DNA of 25,000 bases from contig CM022666.1 of the NCBI GenBank assembly GCA_012295275.1, positions 7,405,765 to 7,430,764 of the forward strand, read 5' to 3'. The stretch comes from Chrysomallon squamiferum. Taxonomy: Eukaryota; Mollusca; Gastropoda; Neomphalida; Peltospiridae. The translations under genes were made by a program, and so were the position numbers. The notes beneath the pieces are model-generated. The model was not told the DNA's origin. It worked only from the letters and a program-made list of their open reading frames with translations, and did no database searches. Within the stretch, counting starts at the first letter, position 1, and every line of letters begins with the position of its first letter. Of the stretch, positions 1 through 9,173 are shown piece by piece.

Positions 1-109
1 TACTAAATATAGCAATTTAATCTGCTATAAAATTTCATTTATTTTTTAAGTTAACTTATTCATTCACTCAGTCATTCTTTCACTTCTTTAGTCAGCCTCT
101 AGTTAATTC

Positions 110-1190
110 ATGAATTCCTCCATTAATTCACTCAATCATTTACTCAGTTATATCCATTACATCATTTACTCAGTTATATCCATTACACCATTTACTCATT
201 TATATCCATTACATCATTTACTCATTTATATCCATTACATCATTTACTCAGTTATATACCTTATATCATTTACTCAGTTATATCCATTATATCATTTACT
301 CAGTTATATCCATTACATCATTTACTCAGTTATATCCATTATACCATTTACTAAGTTATATCCATTATATCATTTACTCACTTAATCATTATATAATTCC
401 CTCAAGTATTCAGTACATCATTTACTCAGTTATTCAGTACATCATTTATTCAGTTATTCAGTACATCATTTACTCATTTATTCAGTACATCATTTACTCA
501 TTTATTCAGTACATCATTTACTCAGTTATTCAGTACACCATTTACTCAGTTATGCAGTACATCGTAAACTCAGTTAGTCAGCACATCATTAACTCAGTTA
601 TTCAGTACATCATTAACTCAGTTATTCAGTACATCATTTACTCATCCATTCAGTACACCATTTAGTCAGTTATTCAGTACATCATTTACACATTTATTCA
701 GTACATCATTTACTCATTTATTCAGTACATCATTTACTCAGTTATTCAGTACACCATTTACTCAGTTATGCAGTACATCGTCTACTCAGTTAGTCAGCAC
801 ATCATTAACTCAGTTATTCAGTACATCATTTACTCAGTTATTCAGTACATCATTTACTCATTTATTCAGTACATCATTTACTCATTTATTCAGTACATCA
901 TTTACTCATTTATTCAGTACATCATTTACTCAATTATTCAGTACACCATTTACTCAGTTATTCAGTACATCATTTACTCAATTATTCAGTACATCATTTA
1001 CTCATTTATTCAGTACATCGTCTACTCATTTATTCAGTACATCATTTACTCAATTACTCAGTATATCTTTTACTTCTTCACTCATATGCCAGCTATTCAT
1101 TCATTAATTCTGGCATTCAGCCATTCTCTCGATCAGCAGTCCTACTCATTCATTCATTCATTCATTCATTCATTCATTCACGTTACGTAG
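110..1190. repeat. 24-26 bp minisatellite array ending in (ATTC)n
   Basis: Two related unit types follow each other. From about 140 to 400 the unit is about 26 bp, of the form TATATCCATTACATCATTTACTCAGT. From about 405 to 1065 it is 24 bp, of the form ATTCAGTACATCATTTACTCAGTT, with single-base variants. A pure (ATTC)n run closes the array at 1146-1180. Because 24 is divisible by three, a long frame with an IQYIIYSV period stays open by chance of unit length. I see no splice sites or coding bias, so I do not call it a gene. Confidence 0.9.
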
Positions 1191-1583
1191 ACTTACATCG
1201 ATGCCTTTCTGACCGAGTCGGCTGAGTTCAGTTCCAGTCCCCCCATCCAGCACAACGAATGACTCCCCCATCCCGTCACTTGTGTCTGTCGCAGCAAAAA
1301 ATGCAGCTACAACAACAGCATCAGCAGTAATAATAATAACAGTAGTAGTAGTAGTAGCAATAACATTAATAATAATAACAGTAATAATAGTAGTAGTAGT
1401 AGCAGTAATAATAATAGTAATAATAATAATAATATACCAATAATTAAAAAATAAAAATAATGATAATATAAAAAAAAAAAAAAAACTAGATCCACTATTA
1501 AAATGTAAATTTATTTTACTGTTAATTTAACATAATACTGTGTTTTGATGTGACACTGCATAATTCCAATACCAATTTGTGCT

Positions 1584-1657
1584 GGCTCTATAGCTCAGTT
1601 GGTTAGAGCGTCTGCCTAGTAAGCAGAAGGTCGAGTGTTCGAATCCCTCTGGAGCCT
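1584..1657 (+). tRNA. tRNA-Thr (anticodon AGT), copy 1
   Basis: A complete cloverleaf can be drawn: acceptor GGCTCTA/TGGAGCC, D stem GCTC/GAGC, anticodon stem TCTGC/GCAGA, loop CTAGTAA (anticodon AGT, reading ACU) and T loop TTCGAAT. The discriminator base is T. A T-run suited to pol III termination (TTTTT) lies about 12 nt downstream. The T stem GAGTG/CCCTC has one T-C mismatch. The gene may be functional or a recent near-intact copy. Confidence 0.9.
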
Positions 1658-2037
1658 TATACTTACTTTTTACATAATTCATATTATATTTAATTTTTAC
1701 ATAAAATAATGTAAAAAAAAAAAATAAAAAGTAATAATTTAATGTAAATGAATTTAGTTTAAAAAAACGTAACATTCTGCATAAGTTCTGCATAAGACAA
1801 TAAAACTGTTAATATTAAATATTAAGTCGTTTAATTTAATAAATTATAATTTATTTTACTTATTCAGAGTATCAGTGGATTGAATGTTTAATTTTGATTT
1901 TATAAATTAATGTTGATATTAAGAAAAAAAAAATCCGAAAATATAGTTGTTGTTTATATTTGTAATATATTTCTATAACGAAACTAATTATTTGTGTTAT
2001 TATTCTTTTCTTTAGTTTTAGTGCCATTCTTAATAAC

Positions 2038-2111
2038 GGCTCTATAGCTCAGTTGGTTAGAGCGTCTGCCTAGTAAGCAGAAGGTCAAGTGTTCGAATCA
2101 CTCTGGAGCCT
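2038..2111 (+). tRNA. tRNA-Thr (anticodon AGT), copy 2
   Basis: The acceptor, D and anticodon arms are the same as in copy 1. The T stem is AAGTG/CACTC, so the mismatch is A-C at the outer pair. No run of four T residues follows within the next 50 nt, which makes this copy a weaker transcription candidate. The flanks are unrelated to copy 1. Confidence 0.85.
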
Positions 2112-2261
2112 TTCATTATTATTGTATTATTAATTGAAGATGAAAACATCATTAGAAAGGTGTTTGTTTTTTAAGTTAAATGTTAATAATTTAAGCAATT
2201 TCAGTTAATAAATTACTTTCACATTAATCATTTTTTTTCTATAAATAGAGTGGACACGGGT

Positions 2262-2313
2262 TAATAGCTAGGTTTGTTAGCAGGAGGTCGATAGTTCGAA
2301 TCCCTCTGGAGCC

Positions 2314-2315
<2 letters not shown>
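2262..2315 (+). pseudogene. Truncated tRNA-Thr pseudogene (3' half)
   Basis: The stretch GGTCGATAGTTCGAATCCCTC followed by TGGAGCC matches the variable, T-arm and acceptor 3' strand of the neighbouring tRNA-Thr genes. Upstream, only traces of an anticodon arm remain (TTTGTTAGCAGGA) and the 5' half is lost. A long (ATT)n run begins directly after it. Confidence 0.7.
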
Positions 2316-2388
<73 letters not shown>

Positions 2389-2448
2389 TAAACACTGTGT
2401 TACATCAGAAAAAAAGGTGAAAAGAGAAATAAATAATTATGTTCTAAA

Positions 2449-2482
<34 letters not shown>

Positions 2483-2700
2483 TTTGTTAAATAAATTATT
2501 TAGACTTTCAAGCAGTAACAAAACAAAAAAATCATGTTAAAATCTAATAATTCAGAAATTTTGTTTAAAAAAAAAATCTGTAAACAAATAAGTCAATATT
2601 GTTTATAAATAAATAAATAAAATAATAAATAAATAAATAAAAAAATAAAATAAAAAAAATAAATAAAATAAAATAAAATAAAATAAAATAAATAATAATC

Positions 2701-2743
<43 letters not shown>

Positions 2744-3180
2744 TATTATTATTATTATTATTATTATAATAATAATTATAATTATAATAATAATATAAAT
2801 TAATTAAATAATAAATAAAAATAAATTTTAAATAAAAATAAAATATAATAATTAAAAAAATAATCGTAATAATGAACGAATCAATGTTTAATAATATCTC
2901 TCTATGAAGAAGAAGAAGAAGAAGAAGAAGAAGAAGAAGAAAAAAAAAAAAAATAATAATAACAACACTAATAACAACAATAATAACAAAATAAGAAGAA
3001 ATAAAAGAAATAAAGAAGAAAGAAAGAAAGAAAGAAGAAACAGACAAACCAAAAACCAAACGGGATTGGTATAGCCATAATGTCAAATATATTTGTTTTA
3101 TAAATGATGTCATAGCAGTGATGATGTGTGACGTAATAACTGAAAATTCAAACATAAATTGTCGTTCCGGGAATTGCCAT
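2313..3180. repeat. Low-complexity block: (TTA)n, poly(T), (AAATA)n, (AAT)n, (GAA)n
   Basis: A pure (TTA)n run covers 2313-2388. It is followed by (TA)n and poly(T) near 2444-2485, an AAATA/AAAT-rich stretch at 2600-2700, (AAT)n to about 2740, then (TTA)n and (AAT)n interruptions, (GAA)n at 2907-2942 and an A-rich tail. Long open frames here (for example on the minus strand) are Tyr/Asn/Phe homopolymers and not genes. Confidence 0.85.
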
Positions 3181-3488
3181 AGCAATTGTCATGACTTTCT
3201 CTCAAAATACAATTGCAGACATATCGAATTAACTGAGGGATGTAAATAAAACATATTTTTTCACGTCATAAAACTCATAATACGCATAAGGTATGTTTAT
3301 ATTTTACGAAATACTGCGTTTGAAACCCAAATAAAGTTCCGACTTCTGCCAAACGCGCCATCTTTTCGACCTAAAAAGTACCGCTAAGGGACATGGGACA
3401 TATTTATCGAAAAACAATCGAGACTCGGAAAAGTCCGTACGTCGTAGGTGCCCGATAAAGACCACTGTATATATAAATAAAAAAAGAA

Positions 3489-3556
<68 letters not shown>

Positions 3557-3656
3557 TTTCTCATTAAATTAAGTTTGTTTTCATTTGTTGTTGTTGTTGT
3601 GGTGGTGGTTGTTATTATTATTATTATACTAGTATTTTTGTATTATTATTGACATC

Positions 3657-3688
<32 letters not shown>

Positions 3689-3994
3689 TTTGCTTGCTTG
3701 CTTCCTTAAAATTTATCGTTCGATTCGCAGAAAAGAAATAAATAATCGATAAATACCGATTTTAATCTGATCAAGGTTCAGGGGGGGAAAAGGATAACTA
3801 TTTAACGACTGAAAAAAATGTTTAACATTTTCTTATTGTCTGGAAGGGTCAAAAGATTATTAAATGTAAAGTTAGTTATCTACAGCATACCAGATTATTT
3901 TTAATTTATTTAAAACAATATTTTAAAATCATTTTAATACATCGATTTTGAAAAATATAGATTAAAAATATATTTAAACAAAGTCAAATATAGG
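3181..3994. other. Intergenic, no recognised gene; (TG)n and (ATTT)n inside
   Basis: A (TG)n run occupies about 3490-3555 and (ATTT)n about 3657-3692. The non-repetitive parts at 3200-3480 and 3720-3990 show no convincing splice-bounded frame or known motif. Confidence 0.6.
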
Positions 3995-4068
3995 AGGCTC
4001 CAGGGGGATTCGAACCCTCGACCTTCTGCTTACTAGGCAGACGCTCTAACCAACTGAGCTATAGAGCC
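3995..4068 (-). tRNA. tRNA-Thr (anticodon AGT), copy 3
   Basis: Read on the minus strand, the sequence starts GGCTCTATAGCTCAGTTGG and ends TGGAGCC plus discriminator T, with the anticodon loop CTAGTAA. The T stem is GAGGG/CCCCC, with one A-C mismatch. This copy is in opposite orientation to the other four, in unrelated flanking DNA. Confidence 0.9.
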
Positions 4069-4759
4069 AACAACGAAATTCGACTTGGAAAATAGTGTAC
4101 AGTTACCTTTTGTGCCTTTATGAATCTACAATGCACATGAATAAATGTAAAATTGACAATTTATTACGTATGTATATAGATAATGTAGTAAATATTTAAT
4201 TTAATGGTTATTTGAATGTTAAGTGTTAATTTTGACTAACGTACTTACATTCAATATTGTTACGACTGTAATAGAGCCAGTTGATTTCCAGGTCGGGGAC
4301 CAGATCGAATATATTTTATATTTCTCTATGCAGTATAGCGTGGCAAGTCGGAATCCCGAAATTTCTGTTTTATATTTTTCTGGATGCAGATGACTTTCTA
4401 AGCGACGTATCACACTGAATGCCGGAGAGATAAAATGCAAATGAATGAAACGGGACATAAATTTGGTATTTATTATAGATATTCTAGAATACTGGAGTTA
4501 CTTCCCATGGCTTTTTTTTTTTTTTTTTTTTTTTTATTTATTTATTTATTTAGTATTATTATTTTTTTTTAAGTTAACTATCGTAACTCATTGGTTGATT
4601 CGAGGTAACATCCCAGTGCGTATGGATATCAACCGTAGTAGAAGTACATATATTAAATAATTTTAAAAATGTATAATAGTAGAAGCAATAATTAAAAAAA
4701 CAAGTTCAAGAATAATGATAATAATGATACCGACGATGGAAATGGTGAGGATAATCAAA

Positions 4760-4790
<31 letters not shown>

Positions 4791-4968
4791 ATACATTTAA
4801 AAAAAAAAAAGAAAGAAAGAAAAAACAAAGAATCTTTTTTTTTTCCAATTTGCGGTTAAACAGAATAATTGCGAAAGAATATTTATTCATATTATGTCAT
4901 CTTAAAATAGAACATACGAAATTTCCCCACACACACACACACACACCGGCAGGACGTTTTTCATTTAC

Positions 4969-5031
<63 letters not shown>

Positions 5032-5276
5032 GTATTTTGTTGCTGTTATATTTTCGCTTTGCTGTTAATATCGTTATTATTAACATTATTATTAATCGTT
5101 TCATTAATTGTTTAATTTTGTTATTGTTATTAATATTATTATTATTATCATTATTATTATCATCATCATCATCATCATCACCATTATTATAATTATTATT
5201 ATCATTATTATTGTTGTTGTTGTTATTATTATTGTTATCATTATCATTATTAGTATTAGTATTAACAGAAAGTTAT
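4069..5276. other. Intergenic, no recognised gene; (ATT)n and mixed triplet repeats
   Basis: It holds poly(T) at about 4511-4534, (AAAT)n at 4756-4792, a short (CA)n at 4929-4946, (TTA)n at 4970-5030, and a mixed ATT/ATC/GTT triplet tract at 5120-5260. Frames over 4219-4458 and 4445-4660 have no motif I recognise and no supporting splice context. Confidence 0.6.
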
Positions 5277-5464
5277 ATTCATCATACAGATTATGCCCTC
5301 CGTTCTTTGTCCCAGATACAAGGCTACGTCCTCTTCCATTTCAGGTGATTACGGCACGTAAGTAAAATTAGTTTATTTAACCATCACTATATTTATTGTT
5401 ATTGTTAATTAGAAACTAAAGCACAACGTATTTGAAGTAATTTCTATATATAACTCACATGACG

Positions 5465-5468
<4 letters not shown>
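5277..5468 (+). repeat. Inverted copy of the element that lies in the 3' flanks of the cytokine cassettes
   Basis: Read on the plus strand this matches the reverse complement of 8517-8689, 10009-10178 and 11703-11872. Shared blocks in the same order are ATTCATCAT, CCGTTCTTTG, CAGGTGATTAC, GTAAGTAAAA, CATCACTATATTTATTGTTA, AGAAACTAAA and CATGACG. Blocks are separated by substitutions and small indels, so this copy is older or less constrained than the three downstream ones, which are nearly identical to each other. It lies about 270 bp upstream of the cytokine-like promoter. Confidence 0.8.
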
Positions 5469-5540
<72 letters not shown>

Positions 5541-5546
5541 CGTCAT
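5459..5546. repeat. 88 bp palindrome with (TA)n core
   Basis: The left arm ATGACGCTTA and right arm TAAGCGTCAT are exact reverse complements, joined by an uninterrupted TA run. The whole 88 bp can fold on itself as a hairpin or cruciform. Confidence 0.9.
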
Positions 5547-5734
5547 ATGCTGAATTTATTGTTCTTTGTTTGATTATGGGTTATTGTTTTTTTGTTGTTT
5601 TTTTCTTTTTAAATCAGCATGATGACGTATTTCTTTTTAAAAGTATTACACAGGGAAATTCCGTTCTATTAATAAACTCGGCCGCGATTGGATAAGATTG
5701 CATCATTTGAACAAGCTGCGCATTTCCGCACGAA

Positions 5735-5743
5735 TATATATAA
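5735..5743 (+). promoter_or_regulatory. TATA box of the IL-1-like gene (putative)
   Basis: TATATATAA lies in comparatively GC-balanced DNA about 95 bp before the proposed start codon, which would give transcription from about 5765-5770 and a leader near 65 nt. The leader holds two near-identical 22 bp direct repeats (5772-5793 and 5799-5820; core TCGCARATCAGTTA) immediately before the start. Assignment rests on position and motif only. Confidence 0.45.
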
Positions 5744-5832
5744 TACACCTGGATATAAACGAACCTAATCGAAATCTTCGCAAATCAGTTATTGGTTTAA
5801 ATCGTCGCAGATCAGTTAATTGACAAGCGAAC

Positions 5833-7185
5833 ATGGCGACAGAACAACGTACGGTATTTTATTTCATTTAATTCTGTGTATGTGTATATATATGTGTGTG
5901 TGTGAGTATGCCTCTGCATGGGTGTTTAAGTACATCCCGCGTAGGGGTATATGTATCTTTTTCTGTGTGCGTTCGTATAAATTGTGCATGTGTGTGTGTG
6001 TGTGTGAATGTATATGTACATGTATATACGTACGTACGTATTTACACACGTATGTATTTTTTGTTTATGCAGATAAGTACGTAGTATTATTGTTGTTGCT
6101 GTTGTTATTGGCTGCAGTAGTAGTAGTAGTAGTAGTAGTATTTTAACTCAGAAGAAATAGCAACATTTTAAAAACAAAATATTTCTATTTTGTCTTTTAC
6201 TACCACTACTGTGAAAATTAGAAGGCATGTTTTTAGAAATACAATTTATTTATTTAAAAATTATCATCATCTCCACATTATTATTATTTATTGTTACTGG
6301 AAACTAAATTTTAAAATTAGTTTTCAGTACTTTAATTTTCTTCCATAATTTAAACTCTTCCATAATTTTCAACATTATTTATTTATTTTTTTTGTTGTTT
6401 ATTTATGGTGGTGGGGGGGTTTTTTGGTGTGTTTTTGGGGGGGTGGGGGGGTAGTTTTAATATTATTAACAAAATGTTTAACTAAAAATCTTTGTTCAGT
6501 TTCAGAAGGCTCCGCTGTTATTGTTTTCCCGGATTCGATCAAATCTGAGGACATTTTGTTGTCGACTGATAATAATCAACATCTGTCAGTTGAAACCACA
6601 TCACGCCACCCTGGTTTAATATTAGTGAGAAATACTAACAACCTGAATCAAGGTAAATAAACAAATAAACAAATAAACATTTCATTATTTTGTATCATCC
6701 GCTTTTTATAACTGTGTATGTTAATATATATGTTGCATATATGAGTGTATGTCTGTATATATATACATATATCACACTATACACGCACACATACACATAC
6801 AGACATACATGCACATGTATACATACATACACACACATACATACATACATATATACACACAAACATACAAATATACATATCTTTCTAAATCAACTATTTA
6901 ATCAAAGCAAACTGAGTATTTTAGCAATAATATACTAAAATAGTAATTACAAAATATGGAATTAAAATAACTGATGAACTCTTAATTTTTTTCTAGAGAC
7001 GTTCAGTCTGACAACAATGAGAGTTTGCGTCAGAGAAGAAACTTCTGAAGTGTTACACTACTTGGTTTTTATAAAGAAAAAGATTAATGACGTCACGTAT
7101 TACGTCACTGCGGAAAAGGACAGCCAAACCATCAAGCTTCAGGTAAAAACTTTATTTATTTCTTCGGAGACTATTATCGTTGTGG

Positions 7186-7216
<31 letters not shown>

Positions 7217-7537
7217 CTTATATATTATAATTATTTACTTACTTATTTTGTTGGACGTGTTATAATAGTAAATAAGAAAATTAATTTTCAGTATACATAT
7301 ATGATTTGGTAACTGTTGCCATACTATTTTTATTAGAAAAGACTGCTCGCCGATAACAATAAAAACAATATTATATAAAAGTACAGAATATGCTGAAAAG
7401 AATTTAATAAATGCAGAAAGAAAAAAGAAGATTATTTCTTCTCGTTTATTTTATAATTGTATTTTTTTTTTTTATTATTTTTTGTTTTTTATTATTTTTT
7501 TTTTTAATGTATTTTTTATTAGTATTATTATTATTAT

Positions 7538-7575
<38 letters not shown>

Positions 7576-7848
7576 TTGTTGTTGTTTTTCAGCAATTTCA
7601 GGAATCACCCGACCCCAAGCGTCCAGATGGAAGATTGTTCATTGTTGAGCCAAAAAATAAATTTTGTCTTTTTGAATCTTGGAGTCGCAAAGGTTCTGTT
7701 TTAATACACTTGTATTTCTTGTAGCAAGTCGAACTGATGGTGGCAGTTACTTTATTAGGAGTAGCTGTAGTAGTTGTCTGCAGTAGTGGTAGTGGTAGTG
7801 GTAGCTGAAGTAGTTATTAGTACTATTTATTATTAATTTGAAACAAAA

Positions 7849-7905
<57 letters not shown>

Positions 7906-7955
7906 GTGTTGTTGTTGTTGCTGTTATTATTATTATTATTATTCTTGTGTTGTTG

Positions 7956-8009
<54 letters not shown>

Positions 8010-8081
8010 TTGTGTTGTTGTTGTTGTTGTTGTTGTTATTATTATTATTATTATTCTTTATTCTTGTATTGTTGTTGTTGC

Positions 8082-8136
<55 letters not shown>

Positions 8137-8316
8137 TCAGGATGGTGCATAAAAAGTAATGGGAAAACGGTTCTTCTCGACAAACGTTCAGAAGACAAAT
8201 CGTTCCTTTTTGAATTTCTTCAGATCGGCGAGGATACCCAACCTGACGGTGCGGGACAATTCATCGTTCCGGTTCAGTTGTCACATTTTCGACCAATCAG
8301 AGTAGCAGAGAAATAA
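5833..8316 (+). CDS. Interleukin-1/IL-18-like beta-trefoil cytokine (copy a terminal exons)
   Basis: Proposed exons are 5833-5848, 6506-6652, 6997-7142, 7593-7692 and 8141-8316; all have GT..AG borders and their phases close exactly, giving 194 aa. Exon 3 ends in TAEKDSQTIKLQ, exon 4 encodes ESPDPKRPDGRLFIVEPKNK and FCLFESWSRK, and exon 5 encodes GWCIKSNGKTVLL then DKSFLFEFLQIGED. This follows the order of the last IL-1 strands: a DxxxxTLQLE-like strand, an SVDPK-like turn, the FES-x(6)-W-x-I signature and the KxxDxSxxFxxQ-like end of IL-18. There is no signal peptide, as in leaderless IL-1 cytokines. The tail, about 30 aa past that end, is unusual. Exon 1 (MATEQ, good Kozak context) is the least certain part; its phase-1 donor is GTACGG. 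The donor of exon 4 (GTTCTG) is weak. FGF, the other trefoil cytokine family, fits less well. Family assignment is by eye. Confidence 0.6.
6287..6352 (+). repeat. About 66 bp dispersed repeat, copy 1
   Basis: TTTATTGTTACTGGAAACTA followed by AATTTTAAAATT, a TTTTCAGTA variant and TTTAATTTTCTTCCA recurs in the same orientation at 18400-18466 with few changes. This copy lies in the first intron of the cytokine-like gene. Confidence 0.75.
6413..6451 (+). promoter_or_regulatory. G-quadruplex-forming G-run cluster
   Basis: Three G7 runs occur at 6413-6419, 6437-6443 and 6445-6451, the last two separated by one T. GGGGGGGTGGGGGGG alone can supply four G3 tracts. It lies in intron 1, about 55 bp before exon 2, and is the only such block seen in this AT-rich window. 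Regulatory use is inferred. Confidence 0.5.
6715..6880. repeat. TATA/CATA/CACA simple repeat in intron 2
   Basis: Imperfect (TA)n, (CATA)n and (CA)n runs fill most of the intron between exons 2 and 3. A similar TG/TA-rich block lies in intron 1 at about 5876-6060. Confidence 0.75.
7843..8136 (+). repeat. (ATT)n/(GTT)n compound microsatellite, intron of copy a
   Basis: Runs of ATT alternate with blocks of the form TTCTTGTGTTGTTGTTGTT, forming a higher-order pattern. The array runs directly into the acceptor TTTCAG of exon 5a, so the repeat itself is the polypyrimidine tract and branch region. The corresponding introns of copies b (9430-9630) and c (10984-11326) have the same logic but different lengths and block orders. 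Confidence 0.9.
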
Positions 8317-8417
8317 ACATGTTGAGCTCAAGAAGTACTGAGTCTTAGACCGACGGAAACTTTATTCTTGCAACAGTTTGCCTGTTAGAGAGTATACGGT
8401 GATAACTGTTTTGAAGA

Positions 8418-8423
8418 AATAAA
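8418..8423 (+). terminator. Poly(A) signal AATAAA, copy a
   Basis: AATAAA lies 102 nt after the stop codon of exon 5a in a 3' region conserved between all three cassettes. A G/T-rich element is not obvious right after it. Confidence 0.5.
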
Positions 8424-8996
8424 TTAAAATAATAATAATAAGAAGAAGAATAATTATACGAAGCAAGAAACGACTTGTAATAAATCTCTGATACGTATTT
8501 ATATAATAGACTAATAGACGTCATGCGCTCGATTCATATATGGAATTTATTTCACATACGTTTTAGTTTCTAGATAACAATAACAATAAATATAGTGATG
8601 ATTAAATACACTATTTTTACTTACATGCAGTAATCACCTGAATAGGCCTCGTATATGTGGCAAAGAACGGAAAGGAGGAAATGATGAATATTATTTCCTG
8701 TTGATATTTATGGGTGTGTATTTTGGTGTATGGGTAATGTTGTGTAATGAACAATGACAAAATTATTTCAGTGAAATAAAACATGTCTTAATTTGCGTTG
8801 TTCTGTTTTCTTCATTTTCTTATTAACACTTCTCATTGTTTTTACAAAACGTTGATACTGAATCAGCTATACAGAATCTATACTGAACTAAGGGTTGTGT
8901 ATTCAGTTGAATACATGTTGTAACAAGAACGATTTTATGTTGTTATTTCTGTTACAGTTCTTGTTTAGAAACGTTACTGATGATGAAAATAAAACT
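8424..8996. other. Conserved 3' flank of cassette a, no gene
   Basis: The stretch is repeated with few changes after cassettes b and c. It includes the reverse-strand element at 8517-8689, the inverted partner of 5277-5468. The GTGATTACTGCAT core of that element is bounded by AG and GTAAGT when read on the minus strand. No coding frame is evident. Confidence 0.7.
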
Positions 8997-9082
8997 GATA
9001 TGTATCTCAGTGGTTCAGCAAGTTAGAGCTCCCCATCTGTCTACTAAGCATAAGTTCGAGAGTTCTAATCTCTCTGACACCT
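8997..9082 (+). pseudogene. tRNA-Thr-derived pseudogene, cassette a
   Basis: The 3' part aligns base by base with the intact tRNA-Thr genes of this window: TCTGTCTACTAAGCATAAG versus TCTGCCTAGTAAGCAGAAG, then TTCGAGAGTTCTAATCTCTC. The anticodon position reads ACT instead of AGT. The D arm carries an insertion (GTTCAGCAAGTTAGAGC) and the acceptor stem no longer pairs. The T stem GAGAG/CTCTC is perfectly paired. Confidence 0.7.
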
Positions 9083-9090
9083 TCATGTTT

Positions 9091-9132
<42 letters not shown>

Positions 9133-9173
9133 TTTTTTTTTTTTTTTTGGTTGTTGTTGTTGTTGTTTTTCAG

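Noticed and set aside
110-1190. CRISPR-like array of regular repeats
   Set aside because: Units follow each other without unique spacers and the DNA is eukaryotic; it is a minisatellite.
768-1190. Long open frame encoding an IQYIIYSV repeat protein
   Set aside because: It is open only because the 24 bp unit is a multiple of three; no promoter, splice or homology support.
1527-1793. Minus-strand frame containing KAPEGFEHSTFCLLGRRSNQ
   Set aside because: This peptide is the antisense translation of the tRNA-Thr gene at 1584-1657.
7086-7110. CRE-like TGACGTCA and TTACGTCA sites
   Set aside because: They lie inside coding exon 3 (NDVTYYVT) and similar motifs recur in lipase exons; coding constraint explains them.
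7838-8152. Poly-Leu, poly-Cys and poly-Tyr open frames in (ATT)n/(GTT)n DNA
   Set aside because: They are translations of intronic microsatellites; the same applies to similar frames at 2565-3185, 4850-5365, 11049-11507 and 18573-18919. Only the non-repetitive 3' parts are exons.
5833-8316. Fibroblast growth factor instead of IL-1 family
   Set aside because: Both are beta-trefoils, but the FGF heparin-binding and GxxxxxxxKxxHFLP-type C-terminal pattern is absent, whereas the IL-1 FES-x(6)-W-x-I pattern fits.
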